Shown piece after piece: positions 7,691 through 14,891 of a stretch of DNA of 20,496 nucleotides. How positions within the stretch are numbered: position 1 is the first letter of the stretch; each line of letters starts with the position of its first letter. The notes under the pieces were generated by a model. It ran no database searches. It was not told the DNA's origin and worked only from the letters and a program-made list of their open reading frames with translations. The stretch lies in assembly GCA_038204505.1 (NCBI GenBank), contig JBBRCV010000084.1:1-20496 (forward strand). The letters run 5' to 3'. Made by a program: the position numbers and the translations under genes. The stretch comes from Timaviella sp038204505. Its GTDB lineage: Bacteria > Cyanobacteriota > Cyanobacteriia > Elainellales > Elainellaceae.

Positions 7691-7729
7691 TTGATCGGTT
7701 GAGAAAGTATTTCAGTTTGATCGGTTGAG
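7691..7729. repeat. 13-bp direct repeat downstream of the toxin-antitoxin pair
   Basis: TTGATCGGTTGAG occurs at 7691-7703 and again at 7717-7729, exact, separated by 13 bp. It lies just upstream of the start of the unrecognised gene at 7741. It could be a binding site for a dimeric regulator or a footprint of insertion. Confidence 0.8.
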
Positions 7730-7740
7730 GCAAAAGGGTC

Positions 7741-8175
7741 GTGGGGTATATGGGAACAAGTATTTGCGATGAAATCGAGACTGCTCGTGATTGTGGAGTT
7801 GTGCACTGTCACATCATCAAAGAATTCCCTATGTCGCTTGACGAACTTGCTCCAAGATTTGGGTTGCTTTTTACGCCTCGCACGTATCGAGAAATTGGAA
7901 AGGAGCAAGCAGAGAAAGTTGCCAAGCGTATCCTTCATTGCGATTTAGCCTATGACTCAGAACTTATGGCGGAAAGGGAAGCAGAACAGCTAGCAAGTCG
8001 GTTTCTGGGATATTTTGAAGAAAAAGACACGCAGTATTACACGAATGGGGACTATTACATAACAGATGCTGGAAGTCAGGGTTGGCACCCAGCTACATCT
8101 GCGACACTTGACACAGGAATCCTTGTTGTTGCTAAGTCACAATCAGGATGTCTTTGGGTAGAAGATGAAGATTAA
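7741..8175 (+). CDS. Hypothetical protein, unrecognised
   Basis: An open frame of 144 codons starts at GTG 7741; an ATG at 7750 is an equally plausible start. The protein is soluble and acidic, without signal peptide or membrane segment. A central helical part (about residues 40-95, rich in Glu, Lys and Ala) is flanked by a Cys/His-containing N-terminus (DCGVVHCHI) and a Tyr/Gly/Trp-rich C-terminus (YYTNGDYYITDAGSQGWHP). The C-terminal TGILVVAKSQSGCLWVEDED reads like a small beta sheet. No catalytic motif stands out. Codon use and HIP1-free sequence fit the accessory patch in which it lies. It is more likely real than not because of its amino-acid composition and a GAGG at 7727-7730, but I cannot assign a family. 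Confidence 0.55.
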   Translation: MGYMGTSICDEIETARDCGVVHCHIIKEFPMSLDELAPRFGLLFTPRTYREIGKEQAEKVAKRILHCDLAYDSELMAEREAEQLASRFLGYFEEKDTQYYTNGDYYITDAGSQGWHPATSATLDTGILVVAKSQSGCLWVEDED

Positions 8176-8316
8176 GTCTTGCTTGTAATCTTTGTGTAGG
8201 TCGATTTTGTTGATAGCGATGCTGTACAACAACCTTATTGGAGCAGACTCACGAGATCTACATTATACGAGCCGCTTAATAAGAACGTTAGCTCTCTCTA
8301 AAGCTGACTGTCATAG

Positions 8317-8357
8317 GAGATGGGCAAAAATGAGAGCACTCAGAGTCTGCCCATCTC
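8317..8357. terminator. Hairpin between convergent genes
   Basis: Arms GAGATGGGCA (8317-8326) and TGCCCATCTC (8348-8357) are perfect 10-bp reverse complements around a 21-base loop. The hairpin lies between the rightward hypothetical gene and the leftward SPFH gene and could end transcripts from both sides. There is no run of T on either strand, so it may act through structure alone or be a relic of a mobile element. Confidence 0.45.
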
Positions 8358-8407
8358 AGGAATTTAGCAAGCTTTATCTAGGCTTCTGAAACGATGGGTT
8401 ACTCAGC

Positions 8408-10549
8408 CTATGTACCGACCTTTTCATCTGGCTTGGCAGATCCGTTGACGATCGGATCAAGGGGCAGCAGCGCCGGCTCAACCCATTGAGAAGACTGCTC
8501 AGGTGGAGTGGGCTGATTGGGATCAAAAGGCTTTTTGCCCGTTTGATTCCAGAGAATCATGGAGAGTAAGCCATCAACTAAGCCGTTGCCATTGCCGTTG
8601 TTACCGACCAAAACATCGGGGATCAGGCGAACGTGGCGATCGCCAATAATTTGCATCAACTGCATTGCTGTGTAGCTCTGCCCACCCAAGGCATCCACCC
8701 CAGCTTGATAGGTTTCTGCTTTAGCGTTTCCGGTTGCCCGAATCGCCTCAGCTTCCCCAGTTGCCTTCAGTCTGATCGATTCGGCTTCCCCAGTGGCTTG
8801 CTTAATCTGAGCATTGGCTTTGAGTTCGGCAATGGTGACACTTTGTTCAGATTGCACTAACTCTTGCTGAATATCTGCTAGCGCGGTTTCACGAACCAAC
8901 TGCTGACGCTGAGTTTGTGACAGTTGTTGAACTTCGTAGGTCTTGCGCTTTTCTTCGGCAAGTTTGCGCTCGGTCTGGGTTTGCATCAGCTCAGCAGGAG
9001 GTTGGATGCCGCCGATGAGGGTATCGATCGCCTGGACATCGTAAGTACGCAGAGCCGTTCTGATGTATCCTGACGCTTCCGCTTGCCGTTCGCTACGAGC
9101 ATTGAGAAAATCTAGCACCGTATAGTCTTGGGCTGAATTGCGGAAGTAGTTGCCAATACTGGGTTCTAAGACGTTATCCACCAGGTTTTGCATAGAGCCG
9201 ACGCGAGAAATCACCTTGGGCGCATCCAAAGCCCCCACATGAATAATTTGCGAGACTTCCAGGGCAAAGGCAAACCCGTCGTTAGAACGAACCGTTAGGG
9301 CTTCTAAATTGTCATCGTAGTGATGGCGCTCGGTTCGGTCTGCCCAGTTCAGCACAATATTGATGGTGGGCACAAGTTCCACTTTCATGACGCGGGTATT
9401 GATGGGGTGCTTGCCAGGATAAAGCGGTTCTACCCAAACTCCCTTATGCCCCACCCGGACTAAGTTGCCGTGGGTAAATGCGGCACCGCTAACATCATCG
9501 GGAGCATCGCCCACAAAGGACACGACAACTCCCACGTAGCCAATCGGAATTTCGGTCATGGGTACTTGCTCAACTCGGACAAACCAGGGGTTAAGGTTCC
9601 AAGAGCCAGACAGCAGAATTTGTTGCTGTAAGCCGCGTCGTCCGCCCTGTTGAATGAACTTCTGCCCGTTTTGAAAGTTATCGTGATCGGGGACGGTGGC
9701 TCCGGCAAGTTCTCCCGATTCAATCGGCATCCCATCTAGGGTAGAGACAATGCCCACTTTGTCGGGCTGCATAGAATAGACACGAAGCTGCTCTGGCTGC
9801 ATTCCTTGTTTTGCAGCATTTTCAGCCGTAACAACTTTGAATAATGCCGTGTTAAGGCGGTAAGTCCCAGCGGTTAGGAAGCCAAGCTGACGACCCTTCT
9901 CACCGCCATTCGTGAGGAACTTGCGTGCATCTTGGAAGTTATCGCAAGGGACGACTTTGCCCAAAAGTCTTTCTAGAGGAATGGAGGTGCCGTCGTTGGC
10001 AACGAGAAGCGCCACTTCGCCTTGGGGAATGACAAGGAGTGACTCTTTGCGAACGCTGAACTGCCAGGGCCAATAGCCCCAATGCCAGCCCGGAGCGAGA
10101 GTATCGGCTTGGTAGCCCGCTTCGCCTTCGAGGGCAATCAACCGACCAGGGGGCAGGCGGCGACCAGAGAAGGAGACTTTTTTCACCACAATGCCGACTT
10201 CGCGTTCGCTGACAATGACCAATCCACCGCAGGCTAGCGCGATGAAGATGCCACCTGCGATCGCCACTGGTAAAACCGCCCAGCCCAAGGGAAATCTGCC
10301 CAGTTGCGCCAGTTGAACCTGAGCCACTGGAACCGGAGCAACAGGCAATTTAATAACTTGGGCTGCCACAGAGGGGGGTGTTACAGAGGAGGCTGTTACA
10401 GAAATTTCAGGCAGCGGCGATGCCAGAGCGCGTTGGGGTGTGACACTTGAGGCGATCGCGCTGGAGGCGAGGAGGGCTGTAGCGAGGCGAATGAAGTGAC
10501 GAGATTTGCGAGATTTAGAGCGCATGGAAGAATTTGAAGCGATTTCCAT
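8408..10549 (-). CDS. SPFH (flotillin/prohibitin-like) protein with tandem N-terminal beta modules
   Basis: The long frame begins at a TTG (10642) overlapping the upstream gene. ATG 10549 (713 residues) or ATG 10525 (705) is more likely, because either gives a signal-like N-terminus: RSKSRKSRHF, a hydrophobic core, then ALA-SP. A second membrane helix (LPVAIAGGIFIALACGGLVIV) follows. Next come four tandem modules of the form xVGxV...PGxxxxN (coding positions about 9353-10210), then the SPFH domain (LTVRSNDGFAFALEVSQI through YTVLDFLNARSERQ). A coiled coil with TGEAE repeats (ATGEAESIRLKATGEAEAIR) and a Gly/Asn- and Pro-rich tail close the protein. Flotillin-type proteins oligomerise on membranes and organise microdomains. 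The gene directly follows a GT-C-like membrane protein. Family membership is sure, while the substrate or partner is unknown. Confidence 0.88.
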   Translation of the reverse strand: MEIASNSSMRSKSRKSRHFIRLATALLASSAIASSVTPQRALASPLPEISVTASSVTPPSVAAQVIKLPVAPVPVAQVQLAQLGRFPLGWAVLPVAIAGGIFIALACGGLVIVSEREVGIVVKKVSFSGRRLPPGRLIALEGEAGYQADTLAPGWHWGYWPWQFSVRKESLLVIPQGEVALLVANDGTSIPLERLLGKVVPCDNFQDARKFLTNGGEKGRQLGFLTAGTYRLNTALFKVVTAENAAKQGMQPEQLRVYSMQPDKVGIVSTLDGMPIESGELAGATVPDHDNFQNGQKFIQQGGRRGLQQQILLSGSWNLNPWFVRVEQVPMTEIPIGYVGVVVSFVGDAPDDVSGAAFTHGNLVRVGHKGVWVEPLYPGKHPINTRVMKVELVPTINIVLNWADRTERHHYDDNLEALTVRSNDGFAFALEVSQIIHVGALDAPKVISRVGSMQNLVDNVLEPSIGNYFRNSAQDYTVLDFLNARSERQAEASGYIRTALRTYDVQAIDTLIGGIQPPAELMQTQTERKLAEEKRKTYEVQQLSQTQRQQLVRETALADIQQELVQSEQSVTIAELKANAQIKQATGEAESIRLKATGEAEAIRATGNAKAETYQAGVDALGGQSYTAMQLMQIIGDRHVRLIPDVLVGNNGNGNGLVDGLLSMILWNQTGKKPFDPNQPTPPEQSSQWVEPALLPLDPIVNGSAKPDEKVGT

Positions 10550-10623
10550 ATCGATGATTCGGTTCACCCGAGGGGTATGTGACGAATACAACCTAGCACT
10601 TCTGTCTAGCTCTGGTAAATTTC

Positions 10624-12336
10624 TTAATTTTTGAGTAAACAATCTGCTTTAAGAACAATTAACTGCGGCGTTTTTAGGACTCGGCACTTCCGAGTTAGTT
10701 TTGACAATGCTGGGATTTTCCCCGCCTCTAACTTCGTTAAAGCTTCTGTAAATGCAGGTTGAAAGCTTCTTAGCCAGCTTTTAGGCTCGGTGGTCAAATA
10801 TTCTGGTCTGAATGTATCGCGGTGTAGTACCCAGAAATCGATGCCATATTTTTGAATAAATTGCTGAGTTTTACCTAAATCCTCGCTGTACTGCGCCTCG
10901 ATTAAATCAATAGTGCGCTGACGAATTTGGTTGTAGTAGCCCAGATGGAAGGGCAGGGCGTACTCTCTGCCGACGAGGAGCGATCGCTTTGCAAACGTTG
11001 GAATATTACTCGCTTCGTCTGCCAAAGTTGCAATCAAACTATCTTTGGGCTGCTGCTGAAAAAACTCGTACAGCGCAGTCTCTCCAGACACGATGTAGCC
11101 TGCTCTGGGAAAATGTCGGAAGAACGCTGGATAGAATACTACTGCGATGGTTAATCCAGCCGTTAACGATAGGATTGCGAATCTTTTGAAAGGGCGATCG
11201 CCCATCTGCTCACAGGCACGCAACGTCATATCTAGCAGGAGAATGAGAGTGATACCAGCGGCAAGGGCGATCGCAATTCTCCAGGTATGTCCGGTGTAGC
11301 GCGTCGGGAAAAAAAGTTTAAGAATAACTGCATGGGCAGCAAAGTACAGACCCAAAGCCACCGCCGCCATCTGAGGCAAAATCTTAATATCTGGACTCAC
11401 CTGCGCTGCCAACGGAAATCGAGTCGGTTTTTTCAGCAGCAGTGGTAACAGAAAACCTGTCCACACCAAAGGCGGCACAAACCGGGGCAGGATGCCGCTA
11501 TTAGAACCAACCAGCCAGAATTTCCAAGGATTAGGATCATAAAACGGATGCCTGCCGCCTGTCCAGAGTTCGGGCATGGTGCGGGCTTGAGCGGCGGTAA
11601 CGGTGGGACCAAATTCGGCAGAGGCAATGATGTAGGGCAGCATGGCGAGGAATCCTAGCCCCGTGATGATGGCAAATGTAATGAGCGATCGCTTCGTAAA
11701 ACTAGGCAGCCAACCTTTCCAATGGGCGAGGCGAACGAAGAGAATGCCCAGGGAAATGAATATGAGGAGCGGATAAAAGAGGGCTTGTAGGATGATAACG
11801 AAGGTGAGCGATCGCCAAGACCCGCGCAGCAAGTAATACAAAAACGCCAGCAGTAGAGGCGTAGCAAACGAGCGAGGAGCTGCCGCCGCCAAATCTTCCC
11901 GCAGCCATAGCCCTTGATTGAGCAACTGCATCGCCACAAACCCAGCCGCCGGAATTGGGAAAAGCTGGAGGCTGACTTTAAATCCATAAAACGTTAGGAG
12001 TAAACCTAGGGCGATCGGCAAAAGTTTACTAAACGTCAGCGGCTCTACTCCCAAATGCGCCATCAGTTGATAGACAGCCGCATATCCCAATGGCGCAATG
12101 GACTTGAAATAATCTGCGATCAAATCATTAGGAAACAATGCCGGATCAACAAACCGCTGCATCCAAAACACATACTCGCGCGCGTCATCCTGCACCACGA
12201 AAGCAGACTGAAAGGCTTGCCGCATTCCCAAAATGGCGTAGTAGGCGGAAAAGATGAGGCTTAAGCCTAACCAAAATCGTTCTAGTGCTTTGGTGCCGGA
12301 AGCGGTGACAAACTGGCGCAAACGGGAGAAGAGCAT
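10624..12336 (-). CDS. Polytopic membrane protein, GT-C glycosyltransferase-like
   Basis: The 570-residue protein has about ten to twelve hydrophobic helices over residues 20-410, followed by a soluble, presumably periplasmic, C-terminal region (about 430-570). After the first helix the loop contains QDDAREYVFW with Asp50-Asp51. Acidic residues in this first outer loop are typical of lipid-phosphosugar-using GT-C transferases, so a role in glycosylating lipids, polysaccharide or protein is plausible but not proven. GGRHPFYDPNPWKFW and TRYTGHTWRI are distinctive loop motifs of the kind found in cyanobacterial uncharacterised homologues. It is transcribed before the SPFH gene and its 3' end lies within the longest possible SPFH frame. 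It starts at ATG 12336. No close named family is recognised. Confidence 0.75.
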   Translation of the reverse strand: MLFSRLRQFVTASGTKALERFWLGLSLIFSAYYAILGMRQAFQSAFVVQDDAREYVFWMQRFVDPALFPNDLIADYFKSIAPLGYAAVYQLMAHLGVEPLTFSKLLPIALGLLLTFYGFKVSLQLFPIPAAGFVAMQLLNQGLWLREDLAAAAPRSFATPLLLAFLYYLLRGSWRSLTFVIILQALFYPLLIFISLGILFVRLAHWKGWLPSFTKRSLITFAIITGLGFLAMLPYIIASAEFGPTVTAAQARTMPELWTGGRHPFYDPNPWKFWLVGSNSGILPRFVPPLVWTGFLLPLLLKKPTRFPLAAQVSPDIKILPQMAAVALGLYFAAHAVILKLFFPTRYTGHTWRIAIALAAGITLILLLDMTLRACEQMGDRPFKRFAILSLTAGLTIAVVFYPAFFRHFPRAGYIVSGETALYEFFQQQPKDSLIATLADEASNIPTFAKRSLLVGREYALPFHLGYYNQIRQRTIDLIEAQYSEDLGKTQQFIQKYGIDFWVLHRDTFRPEYLTTEPKSWLRSFQPAFTEALTKLEAGKIPALSKLTRKCRVLKTPQLIVLKADCLLKN

Positions 12337-12417
12337 GGGCGATCGGAAGAGTGCCTTCTTAGTTTATAGGGTGAGGGATTCATTCAAAGACTGGAGACAG
12401 GAACGACTTCGCCAAGG

Positions 12418-12630
12418 TTAGGAATTATAACGACTGGCTCTTTCTGCGGCTCTGTGTTGGGGTTTTGTGTTGGCGATCGCTGCAATTTTCTCCCAATCTG
12501 CCTGCTCTAAAACCGCATCAAGCACGTCCGAAAGGTTGCAGTTCTGTTCGTAGGCAAGCTGTCTCAACATTTCGTGATGCTCAGGCTGAATATAAACGAC
12601 CTTCCTCTGAGTTTGTGCCATATATGCCAT
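12418..12630 (-). CDS. Solitary ribbon-helix-helix (CopG-like) regulator
   Basis: From ATG 12630 the protein is 70 residues. A TTG 39 bases upstream would add an acidic extension and is less likely, and ATG 12621 would also serve. The N-terminal QRKVVYIQPEHHEML is a ribbon strand plus first helix. NCNLSDVLDAVLEQA is the second helix with the usual Ser-Asp start. RHH proteins bind DNA as dimers through the strand and are common as antitoxins or plasmid-type repressors. No toxin gene lies on either side: the neighbours are the GT-C gene 81 bp downstream and the divergent methyltransferase. A palindrome covers the start codon region, consistent with autoregulation. Function beyond DNA binding is inference. 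Confidence 0.7.
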   Translation of the reverse strand: MAYMAQTQRKVVYIQPEHHEMLRQLAYEQNCNLSDVLDAVLEQADWEKIAAIANTKPQHRAAERASRYNS

Positions 12631-12634
12631 ATAT
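12620..12634. promoter_or_regulatory. Palindrome over the RHH start codons (possible operator)
   Basis: ATATATG-C-CATATAT has perfect 7-bp arms around one base. It contains the ATG at 12630 and touches the alternative ATG at 12621. RHH repressors often bind short palindromes at their own promoter, so this is a reasonable autoregulatory site. It also arises from the repeated MAYMA codons, so chance is possible. Confidence 0.4.
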
Positions 12635-12674
12635 ACTGTGCCTTTATCTTCCTCGTCATCATAGTTCAAAAATC

Positions 12675-12709
12675 CAATTAGCTATGTTGACAATTAGCTA
12701 ATTAGCTAG
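12675..12709. promoter_or_regulatory. AATTAGCTA repeats and 14-bp palindrome in the RHH-methyltransferase divergent region
   Basis: AATTAGCTA occurs at 12676-12684, 12692-12700 and 12700-12708; the first two are 16 bp apart. The last two form the palindrome TAGCTAATTAGCTA (12695-12708). A consensus -35, TTGACA, lies at 12687-12692, with a weak -10 (TAAACT, 12711-12716) at 18 bp spacing for rightward transcription of the methyltransferase. The layout fits an operator overlapping a promoter. Confidence 0.45.
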
Positions 12710-12754
12710 TTAAACTCTCACTATGTTAAAACGCAAGTACTGTTAGAGTTCGCA

Positions 12755-12787
12755 GCTTGAGAATTATGGTAAAACCTTATCTCAAGC
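12755..12787 (+). promoter_or_regulatory. Hairpin in the methyltransferase leader
   Basis: Arms GCTTGAGA (12755-12762) and TCTCAAGC (12780-12787) pair perfectly over 8 bp. Inside them GGT/ACC around an AAA loop extends the stem after a small bulge. It lies 73 bp upstream of the methyltransferase ATG and would be transcribed from the TTGACA promoter candidate. Confidence 0.5.
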
Positions 12788-12860
12788 CTCTAGAGTGAGC
12801 GGCGTTTCTAGAATCAAGTTGCCGCGATGGTTTTCTAATTCATAATTGCTACGTTTTCTT

Positions 12861-13913
12861 ATGAACCAAAGTGTTATTTCCCTATTTTCAGGTTGCGGCG
12901 GACTCGACCTAGGATTCCTGAAGGCGGGTTTTCCTATTACTTGGGCCAATGAGTACGACAAGGATATTTGGGCGACTTATGAAGCCAATCATCTCGACAC
13001 ATTTTTAGACCGCAGAGACATTCGGAAAATTAAGTCAGAAGAAATTCCCGATTGTATTGGTATTATTGGCGGTCCCCCTTGCCAAAGCTGGAGCGAAGCT
13101 GGTTCTCAGCGAGGCATAGAAGATGATCGAGGCAGATTATTTCTAGAATATGTTCGGATTTTAAAAGACAAACAGCCTTGCTTCTTTCTGGCTGAAAATG
13201 TGTCTGGAATGTTGCATGAGAAACATAGGCGAGCTATTCAAAATATTGTTTCGGCGTTTGAAGAAGCGGGTTATACAGTTTCATTTAAACTACTCAATGC
13301 AATGAACCACAATGTTTCCCAGGAAAGGAAACGAGTTATCTTTGTGGGTTACCGTGTCGATCTCAATAAACAGTTTGATTTCAACAGGGTTAATGTATCG
13401 CCTAAAATTCCCACTCTTAAAACCGCCATCTGGGACTTACAGGAGACCGCAATTCCTGCCTTAGCAACTAACAAAACAAATGCCGAAGCCTGTCTCTTCC
13501 CTAACCATGAGTATATGATTGGGGGCTTCTCCAGCATGTATATGTCTCGCAATCGGGTGCGATCGTGGGATGAGCCTTCATTCACGATTCAAGCAGGCGG
13601 CAGACATGCCCCATTGCATCCTCAAGCCAACAAGATGTTATTTGTGGAGAAAGACAAGTTTGCTTTCGATGAGCGATCGCTCTATCCATATCGCAGACTT
13701 TCTGTCCGAGAATGCGCCAGGATTCAAACTTTCCCCGATAATTTTATTTTTCACTATCGAGATCTTAGTGCAGCTTACAAAATGATTGGTAACGCTGTCC
13801 CTGCCAATTTGGGCTTTGCACTGGCTCAGGCAATTTATCAAGATCTATTCTCTAGCTCTGAAGCATCTCCGACCCTTACCCCACAGAAGCAACTGAGTCT
13901 TCAGATTGCGTAG
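12861..13913 (+). CDS. DNA (cytosine-5) methyltransferase, HaeIII/NgoPII-like
   Basis: It transfers a methyl group from SAM to C5 of cytosine within a short DNA site. The 350-residue protein from ATG 12861 has all main motifs in order. Motif I is LFSGCGGLDLGF, motif IV is GGPPCQSWSEAG with nucleophile Cys74, and motif VI is ENVSGM (Glu112). Motif VIII is QERKRVIFVGY, and motifs IX/X are YRRLSVRECARIQTFPDNF and YKMIGNAVPANL. A TTG five codons earlier is less likely. The sequence closely resembles M.HaeIII and M.NgoPII as I remember them, including PNHEY and MSRNRVR, which suggests GGCC. However, the target-recognition segment reads GGRHAPLHPQA where those have SGRQCQLHPQA, so specificity needs testing. 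It is convergent with a restriction enzyme gene 16 bp away. Confidence 0.95.
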   Translation: MNQSVISLFSGCGGLDLGFLKAGFPITWANEYDKDIWATYEANHLDTFLDRRDIRKIKSEEIPDCIGIIGGPPCQSWSEAGSQRGIEDDRGRLFLEYVRILKDKQPCFFLAENVSGMLHEKHRRAIQNIVSAFEEAGYTVSFKLLNAMNHNVSQERKRVIFVGYRVDLNKQFDFNRVNVSPKIPTLKTAIWDLQETAIPALATNKTNAEACLFPNHEYMIGGFSSMYMSRNRVRSWDEPSFTIQAGGRHAPLHPQANKMLFVEKDKFAFDERSLYPYRRLSVRECARIQTFPDNFIFHYRDLSAAYKMIGNAVPANLGFALAQAIYQDLFSSSEASPTLTPQKQLSLQIA

Positions 13914-13929
13914 CCTCCCATCTCAAGCG

Positions 13930-14718
13930 TTACTTTTTCTTTTCAATCATTAAGAAATATACTGTCCTGCGCTCAGACTCAGGAAAATTCTCGCGCCATC
14001 TTCGTTTGGTTTCCTTATGGGGTTTTGGTTGTCCAACAACATCCTTAAAAACCCAAGGCACATTCTCAACCTTGCGCGATATACTCCCTGCCCGAGTATG
14101 TTCAGAGTCACTTTCTTGCCCAACCCATTGCCTTCTAATTGCGACCTCAAGCTTAAATTTATATTGTTCAAAGTATTCATCGAAAGACCAGAGTAAAAGC
14201 TCATCTGCACTGTTGATTTTTTTGGGTGCTTCCAAAATAAATTCTGCGGGATGGGTTGAAGCTCCAAGATTCGGGCTTCCCTTCAGCATGAGAAACTGCA
14301 TCAGCGTCCTAAAATCTGGTTCTGAGAATAGGTTTTTCCAAGGTTGGTTTCTTTTAAGGAGTATCCCTTGATGAAACTTGTTAACTTCTCTATCAATGTT
14401 GGAGATGATCAGTTCAGGGTGAGTTAACCCCAAATCTGTGTACACCTCTAATAGGTTGGCTCTTTGCAAGCGATTAAAGGCAAAACTCCCGCCCGATTGT
14501 TTGATCGAAAGACCTCTACCGTTCAAGTAAATATCAGCTTTCTTACTGGCATGGGAAGTCGAAATCTGGGAGAGATCTTCTACCGAGTGAAGAGAGGTAT
14601 AGCGATCGCATCCCAAAATAGGAGCCGATATCTCCTCAACTAGCCCAATATGGTTCAACCGAACCTTGCCCAGGTTCAAAATTAAAAACTTACAAACCTC
14701 TAGCTCATTCCCTGCCAT
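13930..14718 (-). CDS. Type II restriction endonuclease, partner of the methyltransferase
   Basis: The 262-residue protein starts at ATG 14718 and ends tail-to-tail with the methyltransferase gene. Residues 61-74 (ADIYLNGRGLSIKQ) resemble the PD-(D/E)XK nuclease core, with Asp62 and a Ser71-Ile-Lys73 strand standing for the metal-binding Asp and catalytic Lys. The acidic E is replaced by Ser, as in some restriction enzymes, or lies elsewhere. The following GGSFAFNRLQRANLLEVY is a helix likely to be near the active site. It has no membrane or signal sequence. Placement next to a cytosine methyltransferase is the strongest evidence for its role. The expected action is double-strand cleavage at the same site, unmethylated. 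A three-codon ending of Lys residues is visible. I cannot name its exact family. Confidence 0.82.
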   Translation of the reverse strand: MAGNELEVCKFLILNLGKVRLNHIGLVEEISAPILGCDRYTSLHSVEDLSQISTSHASKKADIYLNGRGLSIKQSGGSFAFNRLQRANLLEVYTDLGLTHPELIISNIDREVNKFHQGILLKRNQPWKNLFSEPDFRTLMQFLMLKGSPNLGASTHPAEFILEAPKKINSADELLLWSFDEYFEQYKFKLEVAIRRQWVGQESDSEHTRAGSISRKVENVPWVFKDVVGQPKPHKETKRRWRENFPESERRTVYFLMIEKKK

Positions 14719-14877
14719 ATCCCTAATCCTGCTGCTAACCGTTTTATGTACATTGTCTAAAGTCTTAAAAATTTTCGATGAGAGTTCATATTACTCACTC
14801 CCACCGAAAACCTTCTGAGAACTGTTGAAGCTAAACGCTTAGAATGGTTTATGACCAATCTCGTCAGCAAATTTAAT

Positions 14878-14883
14878 GAGGAG
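14878..14883 (+). promoter_or_regulatory. Ribosome-binding site deciding the leuS GTG start
   Basis: GAGGAG ends eight bases before GTG 14892. It supports the non-ATG start, which also gives the usual LeuRS N-terminus ESRYNPAEIEEKWQ. Confidence 0.75.
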
Positions 14884-14891
14884 CGTTTTCC

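Noticed and set aside
8192..8389. 65-codon forward frame after the unrecognised gene
   Set aside because: It runs through the hairpin at 8317-8357, has no ribosome-binding site and has an unlikely residue composition.
10550..10642. Longest SPFH frame starting at TTG 10642
   Set aside because: It overlaps the upstream gene and adds 31 residues that spoil a clear signal peptide. Internal ATGs at 10549 or 10525 are better.
14719..14891. T-box or other leader RNA before leuS
   Set aside because: The gap is too short for a T-box, and no specifier stem or antiterminator sequence is seen. The candidate -35/-10 (TTGAAG, TTTATG) is weak.
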